Origin: Mycobacteriales bacterium
GTDB taxonomy: Bacteria; Actinomycetota; Actinomycetes; JAFAQI01; DASSKL01
Direction: 5' to 3'
DNA length: 41,990 nucleotides
NCBI GenBank assembly: GCA_035690485.1
Contig: DASSKL010000067.1
Span: 1 to 41,990, forward strand
Positions within the stretch are counted from its first letter, which is position 1. Every line of letters begins with the position of its first letter. Shown piece after piece: positions 1 to 9,041 of this stretch. The notes beneath the pieces are model-generated. The model was not told where the DNA came from, ran no database searches, and worked only from the letters and a program-made list of their open reading frames with translations. Position numbers and translations under genes: made by a program.

Positions 1-1
1 C

Positions 2-1105
2 GCGATGTCCGACACCGATGCGCTGACGTTGTTCGACCCGCTGCCGGGTGCGGAGATAGACGCTCTGGCAGCGCTCGCCGACGACGTACGCCGCGACACC
101 GTCGGCGACGACGTGACCTATGTCGTCAACAGGAACATCAACTTCACGAACGTCTGCTACACCGGCTGCCGGTTCTGCGCGTTCGCGCAGCGGCGCACCG
201 ACGCCGATGCCTACACCCTGTCCCTGGAGGAGATCGGCCACCGGGTCGAGGAGGCCTGGGACGTCGGCGCGACCGAGGTCTGCCTGCAGGGTGGCATCCA
301 CCCCGACCTGCCGGGCACCGCCTACTTCGACATCGCCCGCGAGGTGAAGCGGCGCGCCCCCGGCATGCACGTGCACGCCTTCAGCCCGATGGAGGTCGTC
401 AACGGCGCGAGCCGCACCGGGCTGTCGATCGCCGACTGGCTGGCCGCCGCCAAGGAGGCCGGGGTCGACTCGCTGCCCGGCACGGCCGCCGAGATCCTCG
501 ACGACGAGGTGCGCTGGGTGCTGACCAAGGGCAAGCTGCCCGCCGCGACCTGGATCGAGGTCGTCACCACCGCGCACCGGCTCGGCATCCCGACAACCTC
601 GACGATGATGTACGGCCACGTCGACTCGCCTGCCCACTGGGTCGCGCACCTCAAGCTGCTGGCTCGCATCCAGGACGAGACCGGCGGGTTCACCGAGTTC
701 GTGCCGCTGCCGTTCGTGCACACCAACGCGCCGCTCTACCTCGCCGGCATCGGCCGGGCGGGCCCGACCCACGACGAGAACCGCGCGGTCCACGCGATGG
801 CCCGCGTCCTGCTGCACGGCCGCATCCGCAACATCCAGACCTCCTGGGTCAAGCTCGGGGTCGACGGCTGTGTCGAGATGCTGCGCGGCGGGGTCAACGA
901 CCTCGGCGGCACGCTGATGGAAGAGACGATCAGCCGCATGGCCGGCAGCGAGCACGGCTCCCGCAAGACCGTCGCGGAGCTCGAGGCGATCGCGGCCGCG
1001 GCCGGCCGGCCGTCGCGCCAGCGCACCACGTCGTACGCCGTGGTCGACCCCGAGCGGCACGACGCCGCCCGCCGCGCGGCGCGCGCCCTGACGATCGTGT
1101 CCTGA
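2..1105 (+). CDS. fbiC: 7,8-didemethyl-8-hydroxy-5-deazariboflavin synthase, CofH domain (probable 3' half of fbiC; 5' partial)
   Basis: Radical SAM enzyme of coenzyme F420 synthesis. The CofH half joins the tyrosine-derived imine to 5-amino-6-ribitylaminouracil, giving the F0 precursor with CofG. Counting from the ATG at base 5, the radical SAM cluster motif CX3CX2C is at Cys51, Cys55 and Cys58 (CYTGCRFC), and motifs typical of CofH/FbiC follow ([46 protein letters not shown]). The frame is open to the window edge. Actinomycetes usually carry CofG and CofH fused as FbiC of about 850 residues, so this is probably the C-terminal half with the internal linker at base 5; a stand-alone CofH starting at that ATG is also possible because the whole CofH domain is present. 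Family assignment is secure; the fusion is inference. Confidence 0.9.
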   Translation, partial: AMSDTDALTLFDPLPGAEIDALAALADDVRRDTVGDDVTYVVNRNINFTNVCYTGCRFCAFAQRRTDADAYTLSLEEIGHRVEEAWDVGATEVCLQGGIHPDLPGTAYFDIAREVKRRAPGMHVHAFSPMEVVNGASRTGLSIADWLAAAKEAGVDSLPGTAAEILDDEVRWVLTKGKLPAATWIEVVTTAHRLGIPTTSTMMYGHVDSPAHWVAHLKLLARIQDETGGFTEFVPLPFVHTNAPLYLAGIGRAGPTHDENRAVHAMARVLLHGRIRNIQTSWVKLGVDGCVEMLRGGVNDLGGTLMEETISRMAGSEHGSRKTVAELEAIAAAAGRPSRQRTTSYAVVDPERHDAARRAARALTIVS

Positions 1106-1153
1106 GCCGCTTCGCACCGGCGCTGCCTGCCTGTCCCAGCCCCCGAAACGGCG

Positions 1154-1159
1154 TAATCT
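1154..1159 (+). promoter_or_regulatory. Candidate -10 box of the coiled-coil gene
   Basis: TAATCT lies 29 nt before the GTG at 1189 and is followed by GGAG at 1179-1182 as a Shine-Dalgarno. No good -35 hexamer is seen. Based on motif resemblance only. Confidence 0.3.
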
Positions 1160-1188
1160 CCGCCCGACGACAGGCGACGGAGACGGGG

Positions 1189-3714
1189 GTGTGCGTGGAG
1201 CCGGACCTGGCCCGGCGGATCGAGGAGCTCGCGGCGCGGGCGCAGGAAGCGGACCCGGACGGCACCGCCGGCCTGCTCCCGGTGATCACCGGGCTGCGGA
1301 CCGACCTCGGCGCCCTGCGCGCCCACATGGGCTCTTTGCGTTCCGAGCTGAGCACGGTGCGCAGCGGGATCGACGCGGACGCGGGTCGCCTGTCGGCTGC
1401 TCTGTCGTCCAACCGTGCCGAGGCCGCCGCCCTGCTGCGCCGGCAGGACGAGCTCGCCGAACGTGTCGACCTGCTCAGCGACCGGCTGGAGGAGCTGCGC
1501 GCGGCCGTGCCTGCTCTCGGGCGCGATGTCCGGGACCTGGCCGACGCGATGCCCGAGCGCACCGGCGAGCGCGTGCGCGCGCTTCTCCAGGAGCTGCGCA
1601 GCGGCCTCGACCACCGGCTCGACGAGTCCGCCGGGGACCTGCGGCGCAGCCTGGCCGCCGGCCTCGAGCAGGCGTCGGCCGGCTCCCGCGCCGCCGAGTC
1701 TGCGCTGGGGGAGACGCGAGGCGTCATCGAGGAGCGCCTCGCCGTCCTCGAGGACGCGCTCGACCAGCTGGCCGAGAGCCTGGAGGCGCTGACCCGCGAC
1801 GGCGCGTCGGCCACCGCCCATCGGCTCACCGAGCTCCGTGACAGCCAGCGCGAGACCGCCGGCTCGGTGGGCGACCTCGTGCAGACGACCCACACAGCCC
1901 TCGTCGAGCTGGGCGGCGCGGTCGACCGCAGCCTGGGCTCTCTCGGCAGCTCCCTGTCCGAGGCTGTCGAGCAGACCCGCGCGGCCGAGCGCCGCCACCT
2001 CGACGCGGCGCTCGCCGACGTACGCCGCGAGTTCGACGCGGCCCTCGCACGCTCGGCCGAGGAGGTCGGCGGCGCGGTCGCCGAGCAGCTCGGTTTCCTT
2101 CGGGTGCTGCAGGAGTCCGTCGAGCAGCGGCTCTCGGAGGTCCGCGACACGTTGGGCGGCGGGCTGGCAGAGGCTCGCGGGCAGCTGGTCGACGAGCTCA
2201 CCGGCACCATCGCCCGCCTGGAGGAGGCCAACCGCGGCACCCGCGCCGCGGTCGAGGAGGAGGTCGCCGCCCTCCGGGTCGACCTCGCCGACGCGCTGGA
2301 AGAGGTGCGCGACCGGGTGTCCCGGCAGGCCCAGGAGGCCGCGGGTGTCGTGCGTTCCTCGGTCGCCGAAGGACAGGCGGCGTTCGCGGAGACCGCTGCC
2401 TCTTTGCGCTCCGCCGTGCTCGACGAGGTGACGGGCACCCGCGCAGCGCTGCTGTCGCGGCTCGACGCCATCGCGGTCGACGTGACCGAGCAGGGCCGGG
2501 TCGTGAGCGACCTGAGCCAGCGGGTCGGCACGCTCGAGGACGCGCTGGAGCGTGCGGCCGACTCGCTGGCCGGCCTCGACAGCGGCTGGCAGGCCCGCAC
2601 CGCGGAGGTGGTCGAGTCGTCCCGCCGGGCCGGCAGCGCGGCCGTCGCGGGAGTGCGCGACGCGCTCGCCGAGGCGACCGCTGCCCTGCACGATGCGGCT
2701 CGGGGTCTCGCAGGGGGCACCGAGCGGCTCAGCGAGGCGGGCCGGGGGCTGCTCGGCTATCTCGCCGACCGGGACCGCCACGTCGAGGAGGAGCGCAGCC
2801 GGGTGCTGCACGAGCTGCTCGACGACTTCGCGGCGGGCCTGTCCGCGAAGGAACGCCGCTCGCTGTCCGACCGCCTCGGCGAGGCGCTCGCTCGCCGACG
2901 TGACACGAAGGATGCCGAGCGTTGGCGGGCCGAGCACGACAGCGCCGCGCTCGCGGTGGCGCCGCCCCCCGATCTGTCGGTCTACCTCGACCCGGTCGAG
3001 GAGCCTTCGCCACCTCCGGCACCGGCCAGGAAGGCCCTTGCTGCCACGCCGGCTGCGAAGCCAGCGAAGGCTGCCCGGCCTGCCAAGGCACCGGCGAAGG
3101 CCGCGAAGGCCGCGAAGACCGCCGCGCGCAAGGCCGGGCCGGTGACGACGACCAAGGCGACGAAGAAGGCCCCGGCCAAGAAGGCGGCCCCGCCGGCGTC
3201 AGGTGCCGGCACCTCGTCCGAGGGCACGGCCGCACCGATCGGTGGCCAAGCCGCCGCGGCGGCGAAGGCGGCCGGCAAGCCGCCGGCGAAAGGGCCTGGG
3301 CGAAAGACGCCCGCGAGCGGCAGCACGGCGCGTCCCGCGTCGACGCGCAGAGCTGCGGCGCGACCCCGGCGCGCCAGCGTGGAGGCCATGCCCCAGGTGC
3401 CGGGGCCCGAGCGGGCCCTCGATGCCGCGACGGGCCCGGATCGCTGGACGGAGCCCATCGCGGAGAGTGCCACGCCGCCACCCGGGCCGGCACCGTCGCT
3501 CGAGCCGGACCCCCAGCCCGAGCCGCGGCCGGAGGCGCCCGCTCCCACGCCCGTCATCGAGAGCGCGGGGGAGCCTCGGGAGACGCCCGCCGGGCCGCCC
3601 GCCCCGGCCCTGGACGAGGCCCCGGAAGCGAGCCTCGCGGCACCGGGCGATGCCGTCGAGGAGGCGGCTACACCCGGCCTGGACGAGGATCACCCGAACC
3701 CGGGCACGGCCTGA
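1189..3714 (+). CDS. Large coiled-coil protein with Lys/Ala-rich and Pro/Glu-rich tail, function unknown
   Basis: 841-residue protein not assigned to a named family. Residues about 5-585 are almost continuous heptad-type sequence rich in Ala, Glu, Leu, Arg, Asp and Ser, with no glycine-rich folds, indicating a long alpha-helical coiled coil like apolipoprotein, SMC-arm or polarity proteins. Residues about 605-735 form a basic Ala-Lys-Pro tail with repeats such as AKAAKAAK and KKAPAKKAAP, like histone H1 or Lsr2/HU-type DNA-binding tails. The last 100 residues are acidic and Pro/Glu-rich. There is no signal peptide or membrane segment, so it should be cytoplasmic. The start is GTG 1189 with GGAG 6 nt upstream; GTG 1195 is an alternative. 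The gene stands alone between fbiC and whiB. A scaffold or nucleoid-tethering role is only inference. Confidence 0.75.
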   Translation: MCVEPDLARRIEELAARAQEADPDGTAGLLPVITGLRTDLGALRAHMGSLRSELSTVRSGIDADAGRLSAALSSNRAEAAALLRRQDELAERVDLLSDRLEELRAAVPALGRDVRDLADAMPERTGERVRALLQELRSGLDHRLDESAGDLRRSLAAGLEQASAGSRAAESALGETRGVIEERLAVLEDALDQLAESLEALTRDGASATAHRLTELRDSQRETAGSVGDLVQTTHTALVELGGAVDRSLGSLGSSLSEAVEQTRAAERRHLDAALADVRREFDAALARSAEEVGGAVAEQLGFLRVLQESVEQRLSEVRDTLGGGLAEARGQLVDELTGTIARLEEANRGTRAAVEEEVAALRVDLADALEEVRDRVSRQAQEAAGVVRSSVAEGQAAFAETAASLRSAVLDEVTGTRAALLSRLDAIAVDVTEQGRVVSDLSQRVGTLEDALERAADSLAGLDSGWQARTAEVVESSRRAGSAAVAGVRDALAEATAALHDAARGLAGGTERLSEAGRGLLGYLADRDRHVEEERSRVLHELLDDFAAGLSAKERRSLSDRLGEALARRRDTKDAERWRAEHDSAALAVAPPPDLSVYLDPVEEPSPPPAPARKALAATPAAKPAKAARPAKAPAKAAKAAKTAARKAGPVTTTKATKKAPAKKAAPPASGAGTSSEGTAAPIGGQAAAAAKAAGKPPAKGPGRKTPASGSTARPASTRRAAARPRRASVEAMPQVPGPERALDAATGPDRWTEPIAESATPPPGPAPSLEPDPQPEPRPEAPAPTPVIESAGEPRETPAGPPAPALDEAPEASLAAPGDAVEEAATPGLDEDHPNPGTA

Positions 3715-3751
3715 TCGTCGGGATCGGTTCTCCCCAATACCACGGACCGGC

Positions 3752-3781
3752 TTGACGGGAAGCGCACGACGCGCGTGTAAT
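3752..3781 (+). promoter_or_regulatory. Probable sigma-70 type promoter of whiB
   Basis: TTGACG at 3752-3757 and TGTAAT at 3776-3781 are separated by 18 bp, close to the housekeeping actinobacterial consensus. The predicted transcript has a leader of about 70 nt before ATG 3860, with GGAGG at 3851-3855. This is the best two-box promoter in the window. Confidence 0.55.
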
Positions 3782-3859
3782 TTCACCGATGTCGTTCCCT
3801 CCGGGCGGTGCAACCGGCGCCTCACCCGGGACATCTCGGCGCAACTCGCTGGAGGCCCG

Positions 3860-4123
3860 ATGAGTGAGCTTGCCTTCCTGATGGGCGATGACGAGGCGAC
3901 CGAGCCGATGACCTGGCAGGCGCAGGCGCTGTGCGCGCAGACCGACCCCGAGTCCTTCTTTCCGGAGAAGGGCGGCTCCACCCGGGAGGCCAAGCGGGTC
4001 TGCACCGGGTGCGAGGTGCGGGCGGAGTGTCTCGACTACGCACTCGCGCACGACGAGCGGTTCGGGATCTGGGGCGGGCTGTCCGAGCGGGAGCGTCGTC
4101 GTCTCAAGCGCCAAGCCGTCTGA
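3860..4123 (+). CDS. whiB: WhiB-family iron-sulfur transcription factor (WhiB/WhiB2/WhmD subgroup)
   Basis: 87-residue regulator that binds a [4Fe-4S] cluster and, in this family, acts with the primary sigma factor on genes of septation and sporulation. The four cluster cysteines are Cys25, Cys48, Cys51 and Cys57 (the CX2C pair is CTGC). The G-I-W-G-G turn is at 69-73 and the basic tail RERRRLKRQ at 78-86. The run FFPEKGGSTREAK is typical of the WhiB2/WhmD subgroup. ATG 3860 was chosen because GGAGG ends 4 nt upstream and this gives the normal short length; the frame is open further upstream but that part is not WhiB-like. The upstream neighbour of the mannose/glycosyltransferase cluster is whiB2 in mycobacteria too. 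The last codons and stop are duplicated just downstream. Confidence 0.96.
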   Translation: MSELAFLMGDDEATEPMTWQAQALCAQTDPESFFPEKGGSTREAKRVCTGCEVRAECLDYALAHDERFGIWGGLSERERRRLKRQAV

Positions 4124-4139
4124 GCGCCAAGCCGTCTGA
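4108..4139 (+). repeat. Perfect tandem 16-bp duplication over the whiB stop codon
   Basis: The unit GCGCCAAGCCGTCTGA occurs at 4108-4123 and again, unchanged, at 4124-4139. The first copy encodes the last WhiB residues and stop; the second lies after the stop and carries another in-frame-looking TGA. It looks like a recent slippage duplication that leaves the protein intact. Confidence 0.9.
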
Positions 4140-4225
4140 GCGGCAGGCCTGACGCCGGCGAGCGTGCCGCCTCGTCAGCCGAGTGCCAATGCTCGGACAG
4201 GGGCGCGCGGCGCGGTGGGCTCACG

Positions 4226-4231
4226 TAGGCT
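4226..4231 (+). promoter_or_regulatory. Candidate -10 box (TAGGCT) of the glycosyltransferase gene
   Basis: TAGGCT, the -10 form seen several times in this window, lies 85 nt before ATG 4317. No clear -35 hexamer. This unit would transcribe the glycosyltransferase and DUF5719 genes. Confidence 0.35.
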
Positions 4232-4316
4232 GTCGCTGTCCTTCCGGGTGTTTCGGCCGCGGCATGCGGCCTGATCCCGGGCGGGCTCCCCGTCCCCGAC
4301 CCCACCGTGCCGCTGC

Positions 4317-7300
4317 ATGTCTCCTCGCTCCGCCCGGCACGCCTTCCGCCGGCACGTCGTCACCGCTGTCGTCGTCGCGCATGACGGCGCCGCGTGGCTG
4401 CCCGACACCCTCGCGGCGCTCGACGCGCAGGCCCGTGCCCCGCAGCAGGTCGTGGCCGTCGACACCGGCAGCACCGACGAGTCGGCGCAGCTGTGCGCCA
4501 GAGCCGTCGGCGCCGCTCGGCTGCTGACCCTTCCGCGCGAGACCGGGTTCGGGGCGGCGGTGGCCGCGGGGCTATCCGCGGCCGACCACGGCGAGGTTCC
4601 ACTGCCTGCTGACGCGGTGCCCCCGGCCCGGGACGCGATCGCGTGGGTGTGGCTGCTGCACGACGACAGTGCCCCCGACCCGCAGGCCCTGCACGAGCTG
4701 CTCGCCCTCGCCGACGAGATGCCGTCGGCGACGGTGATCGGCCCGAAGATCCGGACGTGGGACGGCCGGCACCTCGCCGAGATCGGCATCACCAGCGACG
4801 TCACCGGGCGGCGCGAGACGGGTCTCGAGCGGCGCGAGGTCGACCAGGGCCAGCACGACTCAGTCCGCGATGTGCTCGCCGTGAGCAGCGCGGGCGCGCT
4901 GATCCGGCGCGACGTCTGGGACCGCCTGGGCGGGTTCGACCCCGCGTTGCCGATGACCCGGGACGACATCGACTTCGGCTGGCGGGTCAACCGCGCCGGT
5001 GGCCGCGTCGTCGTCGCTCCCCGTGCCGTGGTGCGCCACGCCGGCGCGCTCGCGCACGGGCTGCGGTCCCTCGATGCCGACGGCCCGCGGCGGCACCGCG
5101 CCGACCGCCGCGCCGCGTTCTACACCCTGCTCGTCAACCTGCCGGCGGCCGCGCTGCTGCTGGCGGGCCCGCGGTTGCTGATCGCCGGCCTGGCCCGCAC
5201 GATCGGTTTCCTGCTGGCCCGCCGTCCTGCCTACGCCGTCGACGAGCTCGCCGCCCTGGCCGCGGTGCTTGGCCGACCGGGCCGGCTGCGGGCCGCTCGG
5301 GCCCGGCGCGCCAGCACGGCCAAGGTCTCGCACCGCGACATCCGTCACCTGCTGGCCGGCGTCGACGCGCGGCTGCGCGCGCTGCGAGACACCTTCCGCG
5401 GCGCGGACCCCCACGCGGCCGCCGACGACCACGCGCCGCCGCGCCGCCGCGGTGCGGTGCCGGTCGAGTCGGGGCCGGTGTCGGAGGAGGCCGAGAACTT
5501 CCTCGACGGCGGCAGCGACTGGCTGCGCCGCGTGCTGAAGCGCCCGTCCGTGGTGCTCTTCCTCGTCCTGTCGGCGGTCGCGCTCGTCGCCGGCCGGCAC
5601 CTGCTGCCCGGTCCCCTTTTCGGGGGTCGGCTGCTGCCGCCTCCTGGTGGGTCGCACGACTGGTGGGACACCTACCTCACCGGCTGGCACGCCGTGGGGT
5701 CCGGCAGCTCGGCCGCTGCGCCGCCCTACCTCGGCGTTCTCGCCGTTGCGGCCACGGTGCTGTTCGGCAAGGCCTGGCTGCTTCTCGACGTGCTGTTCAT
5801 CGGCGCCGTCCCCCTGGCCGGGCTCAGTGCCTATGTCTGCGCCGGCACCGTGACCCGCAACCGGTGGCTGCGGGTCTGGGCGGCCGCCACCTACGGGCTG
5901 CTGCCGGCGGCGACCGGCGCGGTCGCCGCAGGTCGCCTCGACGTCGTGGTGGTGGCGATCGCCCTGCCGCTGCTCCTGCGGTCCGGGGTGCGCACGTTGC
6001 GCCGTGATCCACGCTTCGCGGGCTGGCGTACGGCGGTGGGCACCGGTCTCGGACTGGCCGTCGTCGCAGCGTTCTCGCCGGTCCTCTGGCTGCTGTTCGC
6101 GCTGCTCGGCGCGTTCGGCGCCGCCATCGCCCTGCTCGGTGCCAGCCCGGCGACGCTCGCGGGCGCCCGGCGGCGTTGCGCGGCCGGCGTGCTCGCGCTG
6201 GTCATGCCACCCGTGCTGCTCCTCCCGTGGTCGCTCACCGTCGTCGACCACCCCGCGCTGCTCATCGCGGGCGTCGGCCGGGCGGCCCCCGAGACGGTCA
6301 CCGACGTCCCGGCCCACGCCTTGCTGTTCGCCGACCCCGGTGGCCCGGCCACCCCGTGGCGGTGGCTGTTCCTGCCCGTGGTCGTCGCCGCGTTGCTCGC
6401 CCTCGTGCGCACCGGCCGGCGGGCCACGGCGTGGTCCGCGTGGCTGATCGCCGCTTGCGGCCTGGGGCTGGCCATCGCGATGTCGCGGGTGTCCGTCACG
6501 TTGCCCGACGGTGCCGGCACCCCGGTCTGGCCGGGCGTGGGCACGATCGTCTGCGCGTTGGGGCTGCTGGTGGCCGCAATGACGGGCGCCGACGGCGCGT
6601 CGCGCAGCCTGGGCCGGCGCGACTTCGGCTGGCGGCAGGCGAGTGCCGGCGCCCTGGCCGTCGTCACGATGGTCGTGCCGGTCGTGGCGGGACTCGCCTG
6701 GATGTTGCGCGGGGCCGACGGTCCGCTGAAGTCGGGCGTGGCCCAGGTCGTGCCGGCCTTCGTCGCTGCCGATCTCGACAGTGCCGCGCAGCCGCGTGTG
6801 CTGATCCTGCGGCAGCGCGGCGAGGCGGTCAGCTATGCCGTGCAACGCGGCGACCAGGGTCCCACGACCGGTGACGCCGACGTCGCGCGCGCCGGCGCCG
6901 CGCAGCGACGCCTGTCGCGGCTCGTCGGTCGCCTCGCCGCGGGCACGCACGGGGACGTCGCTGCGGGCCTCGCCGGTTACGACATCCGCTACGTCATCGC
7001 CGTCGACCCGCGTGGTGGGCTCGCGGCCCGGCTGGATCGGGTCTCCGGGCTGGTCCGCGCCGGTGGCGATGCCGCCACGCTGTGGCGGGTCGTGCCTGCG
7101 GGGGCTCGCGCCGTCGTGCTGCCCGCGGCGACGGCTCGCACCGCCCGCGCCGGTGGGGTGCCGAGCGCCGGTGCGCTGCAGGGGGTCGAGACCGTGTCGT
7201 CCGACGGGTTGCGGGCGGGTGGAAGGCTGATCGCCGGCGAGTCCGACCGGTTGCTGGTCCTCGCCGAGTCCGCCAACCCCGGATGGCGCGCGACCGTCGA

Positions 7301-7556
7301 CGGCAAGCCCCTGCGCGCGGCGAAGGCCTACGGCTGGGCGCAGGCGTTCGAGGTCCCCGCCGCCGGCGGTCGCCTGGCGGTGAGCTGGCACGACCCGGCG
7401 CGCGGCCGATGGCTCGCCCTGCAAGCCGCGCTGGTCGCGCTCTCGATCCTCTTCGCGCTGCCTACGCTTCGCCGCGAGGACGACCCGGCCCTCCCGCCCC
7501 GCCCGCGCGCCGCGCAACAGCCGCCCGCCCCCGTCGCCTCGCAGGCGCGCTCGTGA
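4317..7556 (+). CDS. Family 2 glycosyltransferase with large multi-pass membrane domain
   Basis: 1079-residue fusion. Residues about 12-260 are a GT-A fold family 2 glycosyltransferase: VVVAHDGAAWLPDTL at the nucleotide-binding start, DTGSTD at 49-54, an acidic HDD at 115-117 where the metal-binding DXD is expected, and a later DDIDFGWR (ED/Q-RXXW-like) segment. After a disordered linker (about 355-400) come many hydrophobic segments from about 410 to 820, then an extracytoplasmic domain ending with a short membrane helix near 1040 and a Pro-rich tail. It probably transfers a sugar from a nucleotide or lipid donor to an envelope polymer; substrate unknown. Its stop overlaps the DUF5719 start by 4 bp (GTGA). 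The whiB - GT2 - DUF5719 - manB neighbourhood is conserved in actinomycetes and suggests polysaccharide or mannose-containing envelope glycans. Confidence 0.88.
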   Translation: MSPRSARHAFRRHVVTAVVVAHDGAAWLPDTLAALDAQARAPQQVVAVDTGSTDESAQLCARAVGAARLLTLPRETGFGAAVAAGLSAADHGEVPLPADAVPPARDAIAWVWLLHDDSAPDPQALHELLALADEMPSATVIGPKIRTWDGRHLAEIGITSDVTGRRETGLERREVDQGQHDSVRDVLAVSSAGALIRRDVWDRLGGFDPALPMTRDDIDFGWRVNRAGGRVVVAPRAVVRHAGALAHGLRSLDADGPRRHRADRRAAFYTLLVNLPAAALLLAGPRLLIAGLARTIGFLLARRPAYAVDELAALAAVLGRPGRLRAARARRASTAKVSHRDIRHLLAGVDARLRALRDTFRGADPHAAADDHAPPRRRGAVPVESGPVSEEAENFLDGGSDWLRRVLKRPSVVLFLVLSAVALVAGRHLLPGPLFGGRLLPPPGGSHDWWDTYLTGWHAVGSGSSAAAPPYLGVLAVAATVLFGKAWLLLDVLFIGAVPLAGLSAYVCAGTVTRNRWLRVWAAATYGLLPAATGAVAAGRLDVVVVAIALPLLLRSGVRTLRRDPRFAGWRTAVGTGLGLAVVAAFSPVLWLLFALLGAFGAAIALLGASPATLAGARRRCAAGVLALVMPPVLLLPWSLTVVDHPALLIAGVGRAAPETVTDVPAHALLFADPGGPATPWRWLFLPVVVAALLALVRTGRRATAWSAWLIAACGLGLAIAMSRVSVTLPDGAGTPVWPGVGTIVCALGLLVAAMTGADGASRSLGRRDFGWRQASAGALAVVTMVVPVVAGLAWMLRGADGPLKSGVAQVVPAFVAADLDSAAQPRVLILRQRGEAVSYAVQRGDQGPTTGDADVARAGAAQRRLSRLVGRLAAGTHGDVAAGLAGYDIRYVIAVDPRGGLAARLDRVSGLVRAGGDAATLWRVVPAGARAVVLPAATARTARAGGVPSAGALQGVETVSSDGLRAGGRLIAGESDRLLVLAESANPGWRATVDGKPLRAAKAYGWAQAFEVPAAGGRLAVSWHDPARGRWLALQAALVALSILFALPTLRREDDPALPPRPRAAQQPPAPVASQARS

Positions 7557-9034
7557 ACCGGCGGGTCGTCTCGGTGCTCGTCGTCGCCGGGCTCGTGGGC
7601 GGCGGCGTCGTCGCGGCCGACCTGGTCCCGGCCCCCCAACGCACCCAGGGGCTCGCTGCGGCGGGCGCCGTCCTGCCGGTGTCGTCCGCCACGTTGGTCT
7701 GCCCGTCGGTGGGTGCGGATCGCCGCACCGGGGTCACCACCGTCGCGGTCGCCAGCGCACCGGCGCCGCCGTCGCGCTCCGCGGGCAGCGTGACCGCCCA
7801 GCCACTGCCGACGACGGGGCAAGCGCCGCACCGTCTCGTGCAGGCCGCCGGTGTCGGCGCCGTCGTCGACCTGTCCGACGCGCACAACCGCAGCGCTGTC
7901 GTGCTCGCCTCCGGTGGTCCTGCCGCGACGCTCGGTGCCGTGCAGACGACGCGTACGGCGTCGGGCCCGGGCCGAGGATTGTCGACCGCCCGCTGCGTGG
8001 CGCCGGCACGCGACTGGTGGTTCGCCGGTCCCACCGGCTGGCTCGGCACCTATGGCCAGGTGATGCTCACCAACGTCGAGAGCACCGTCGCGCTGGTCGA
8101 CATCGGCCTGTGGGGCCACGACGGCCAGCTCAACGTGCCGGCCGCGCAGGGCATCACCGTGCCGCCCGGCTCGCGGGTCGTCGTACCGCTGTCGCAGCTC
8201 ATCCCCGACCAGGCCAACGCCCTCCTGCACGTGGTCGCCATCACCGGTCGGGTTGCCGCTGCGGTCAGCGACGTGCGGCACTCCGGCAGCGGCCCGGACG
8301 GCATCGACTGGGTACCCGCCACGACCGCGCCGGACCGAGATGTCGTGGTGCCCGGCCTGAGCGCCGCGGCGCCGATCCGCAAGCTCGTCGTCGGAGTTCC
8401 CGGAGCCGACGACGCGACGATCTCCGTCCGGGTCGTCGGCACGTCCGGATCGTTCGTGCCCACGTCGCTCGCGAGGCTCACCGTGCCGGGGGGCACGGTG
8501 CGCACGATCGACCTCAGCAAGGTGCTCGCTGCCGAGGATGTCGCGGTGGAGGTCAAGAGCGACGCCCCGGTGGTGGTGGGCGGCCTGCTCTACGGTCGCG
8601 ACGCGAGCACCGGGTTCGGCGACGTCGCCTGGACCGCCGGGGTGGCCGCCCTCGACGGGGCCGGTGTCGTCGCGGAGACCCGGGTGCATCGGGGCAACGA
8701 CACGCAGATCATCCTCAGCGCGCCCGACGGGCCGGCGACCGTCGTGGTCTCCGCGCTCGCGCCGTCACCGCCGCACCAGGTCACCGTCCAGATCGCGGCC
8801 GGTCGCACCGTCACCGTCGACGTGGCGTCGGTGCTGCCGGCCAACGCCTCGAGCGGCGCCGTCGCCGTCGAGCCGCAGCTGGGATCGGGGCGCGTCTACG
8901 CCGGTCGGTTGGTCTACGAGCACGGCGCGCACGGGCCGCTGTTCACGATGCTGCCGATCTGGAGCGGGCCCAGCACCGCCGACGTACCACCGGTCATCGC
9001 CGACATCGGCGCGCCCTACGAGTCGTCGCGCTGA
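7553..9034 (+). CDS. DUF5719 family secreted or membrane-anchored protein
   Basis: 493 residues from GTG 7553, overlapping the glycosyltransferase stop by 4 bp, so the two are probably translated in sequence. Residues 4-24 are a hydrophobic N-terminal segment (VVSVLVVAGLVGGGVVAADL) serving as signal or anchor. The rest is beta-rich, Val/Gly/Ala/Thr-rich sequence with no cysteine-based catalytic motif, matching DUF5719 proteins found next to this glycosyltransferase in many actinomycetes. The function is unknown; a periplasmic partner of the glycosyltransferase is inferred only from context. It ends 7 bp from the convergent zincin-like gene. Confidence 0.8.
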   Translation: MNRRVVSVLVVAGLVGGGVVAADLVPAPQRTQGLAAAGAVLPVSSATLVCPSVGADRRTGVTTVAVASAPAPPSRSAGSVTAQPLPTTGQAPHRLVQAAGVGAVVDLSDAHNRSAVVLASGGPAATLGAVQTTRTASGPGRGLSTARCVAPARDWWFAGPTGWLGTYGQVMLTNVESTVALVDIGLWGHDGQLNVPAAQGITVPPGSRVVVPLSQLIPDQANALLHVVAITGRVAAAVSDVRHSGSGPDGIDWVPATTAPDRDVVVPGLSAAAPIRKLVVGVPGADDATISVRVVGTSGSFVPTSLARLTVPGGTVRTIDLSKVLAAEDVAVEVKSDAPVVVGGLLYGRDASTGFGDVAWTAGVAALDGAGVVAETRVHRGNDTQIILSAPDGPATVVVSALAPSPPHQVTVQIAAGRTVTVDVASVLPANASSGAVAVEPQLGSGRVYAGRLVYEHGAHGPLFTMLPIWSGPSTADVPPVIADIGAPYESSR

Positions 9035-9041
9035 GACCCGG

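Noticed and set aside
736-2937. Long antisense frame over fbiC and the coiled-coil gene (similar ones at 4860-7517 and 13120-15648)
   Set aside because: Shadow of GC-rich codon bias, no family motifs, no ribosome binding site.
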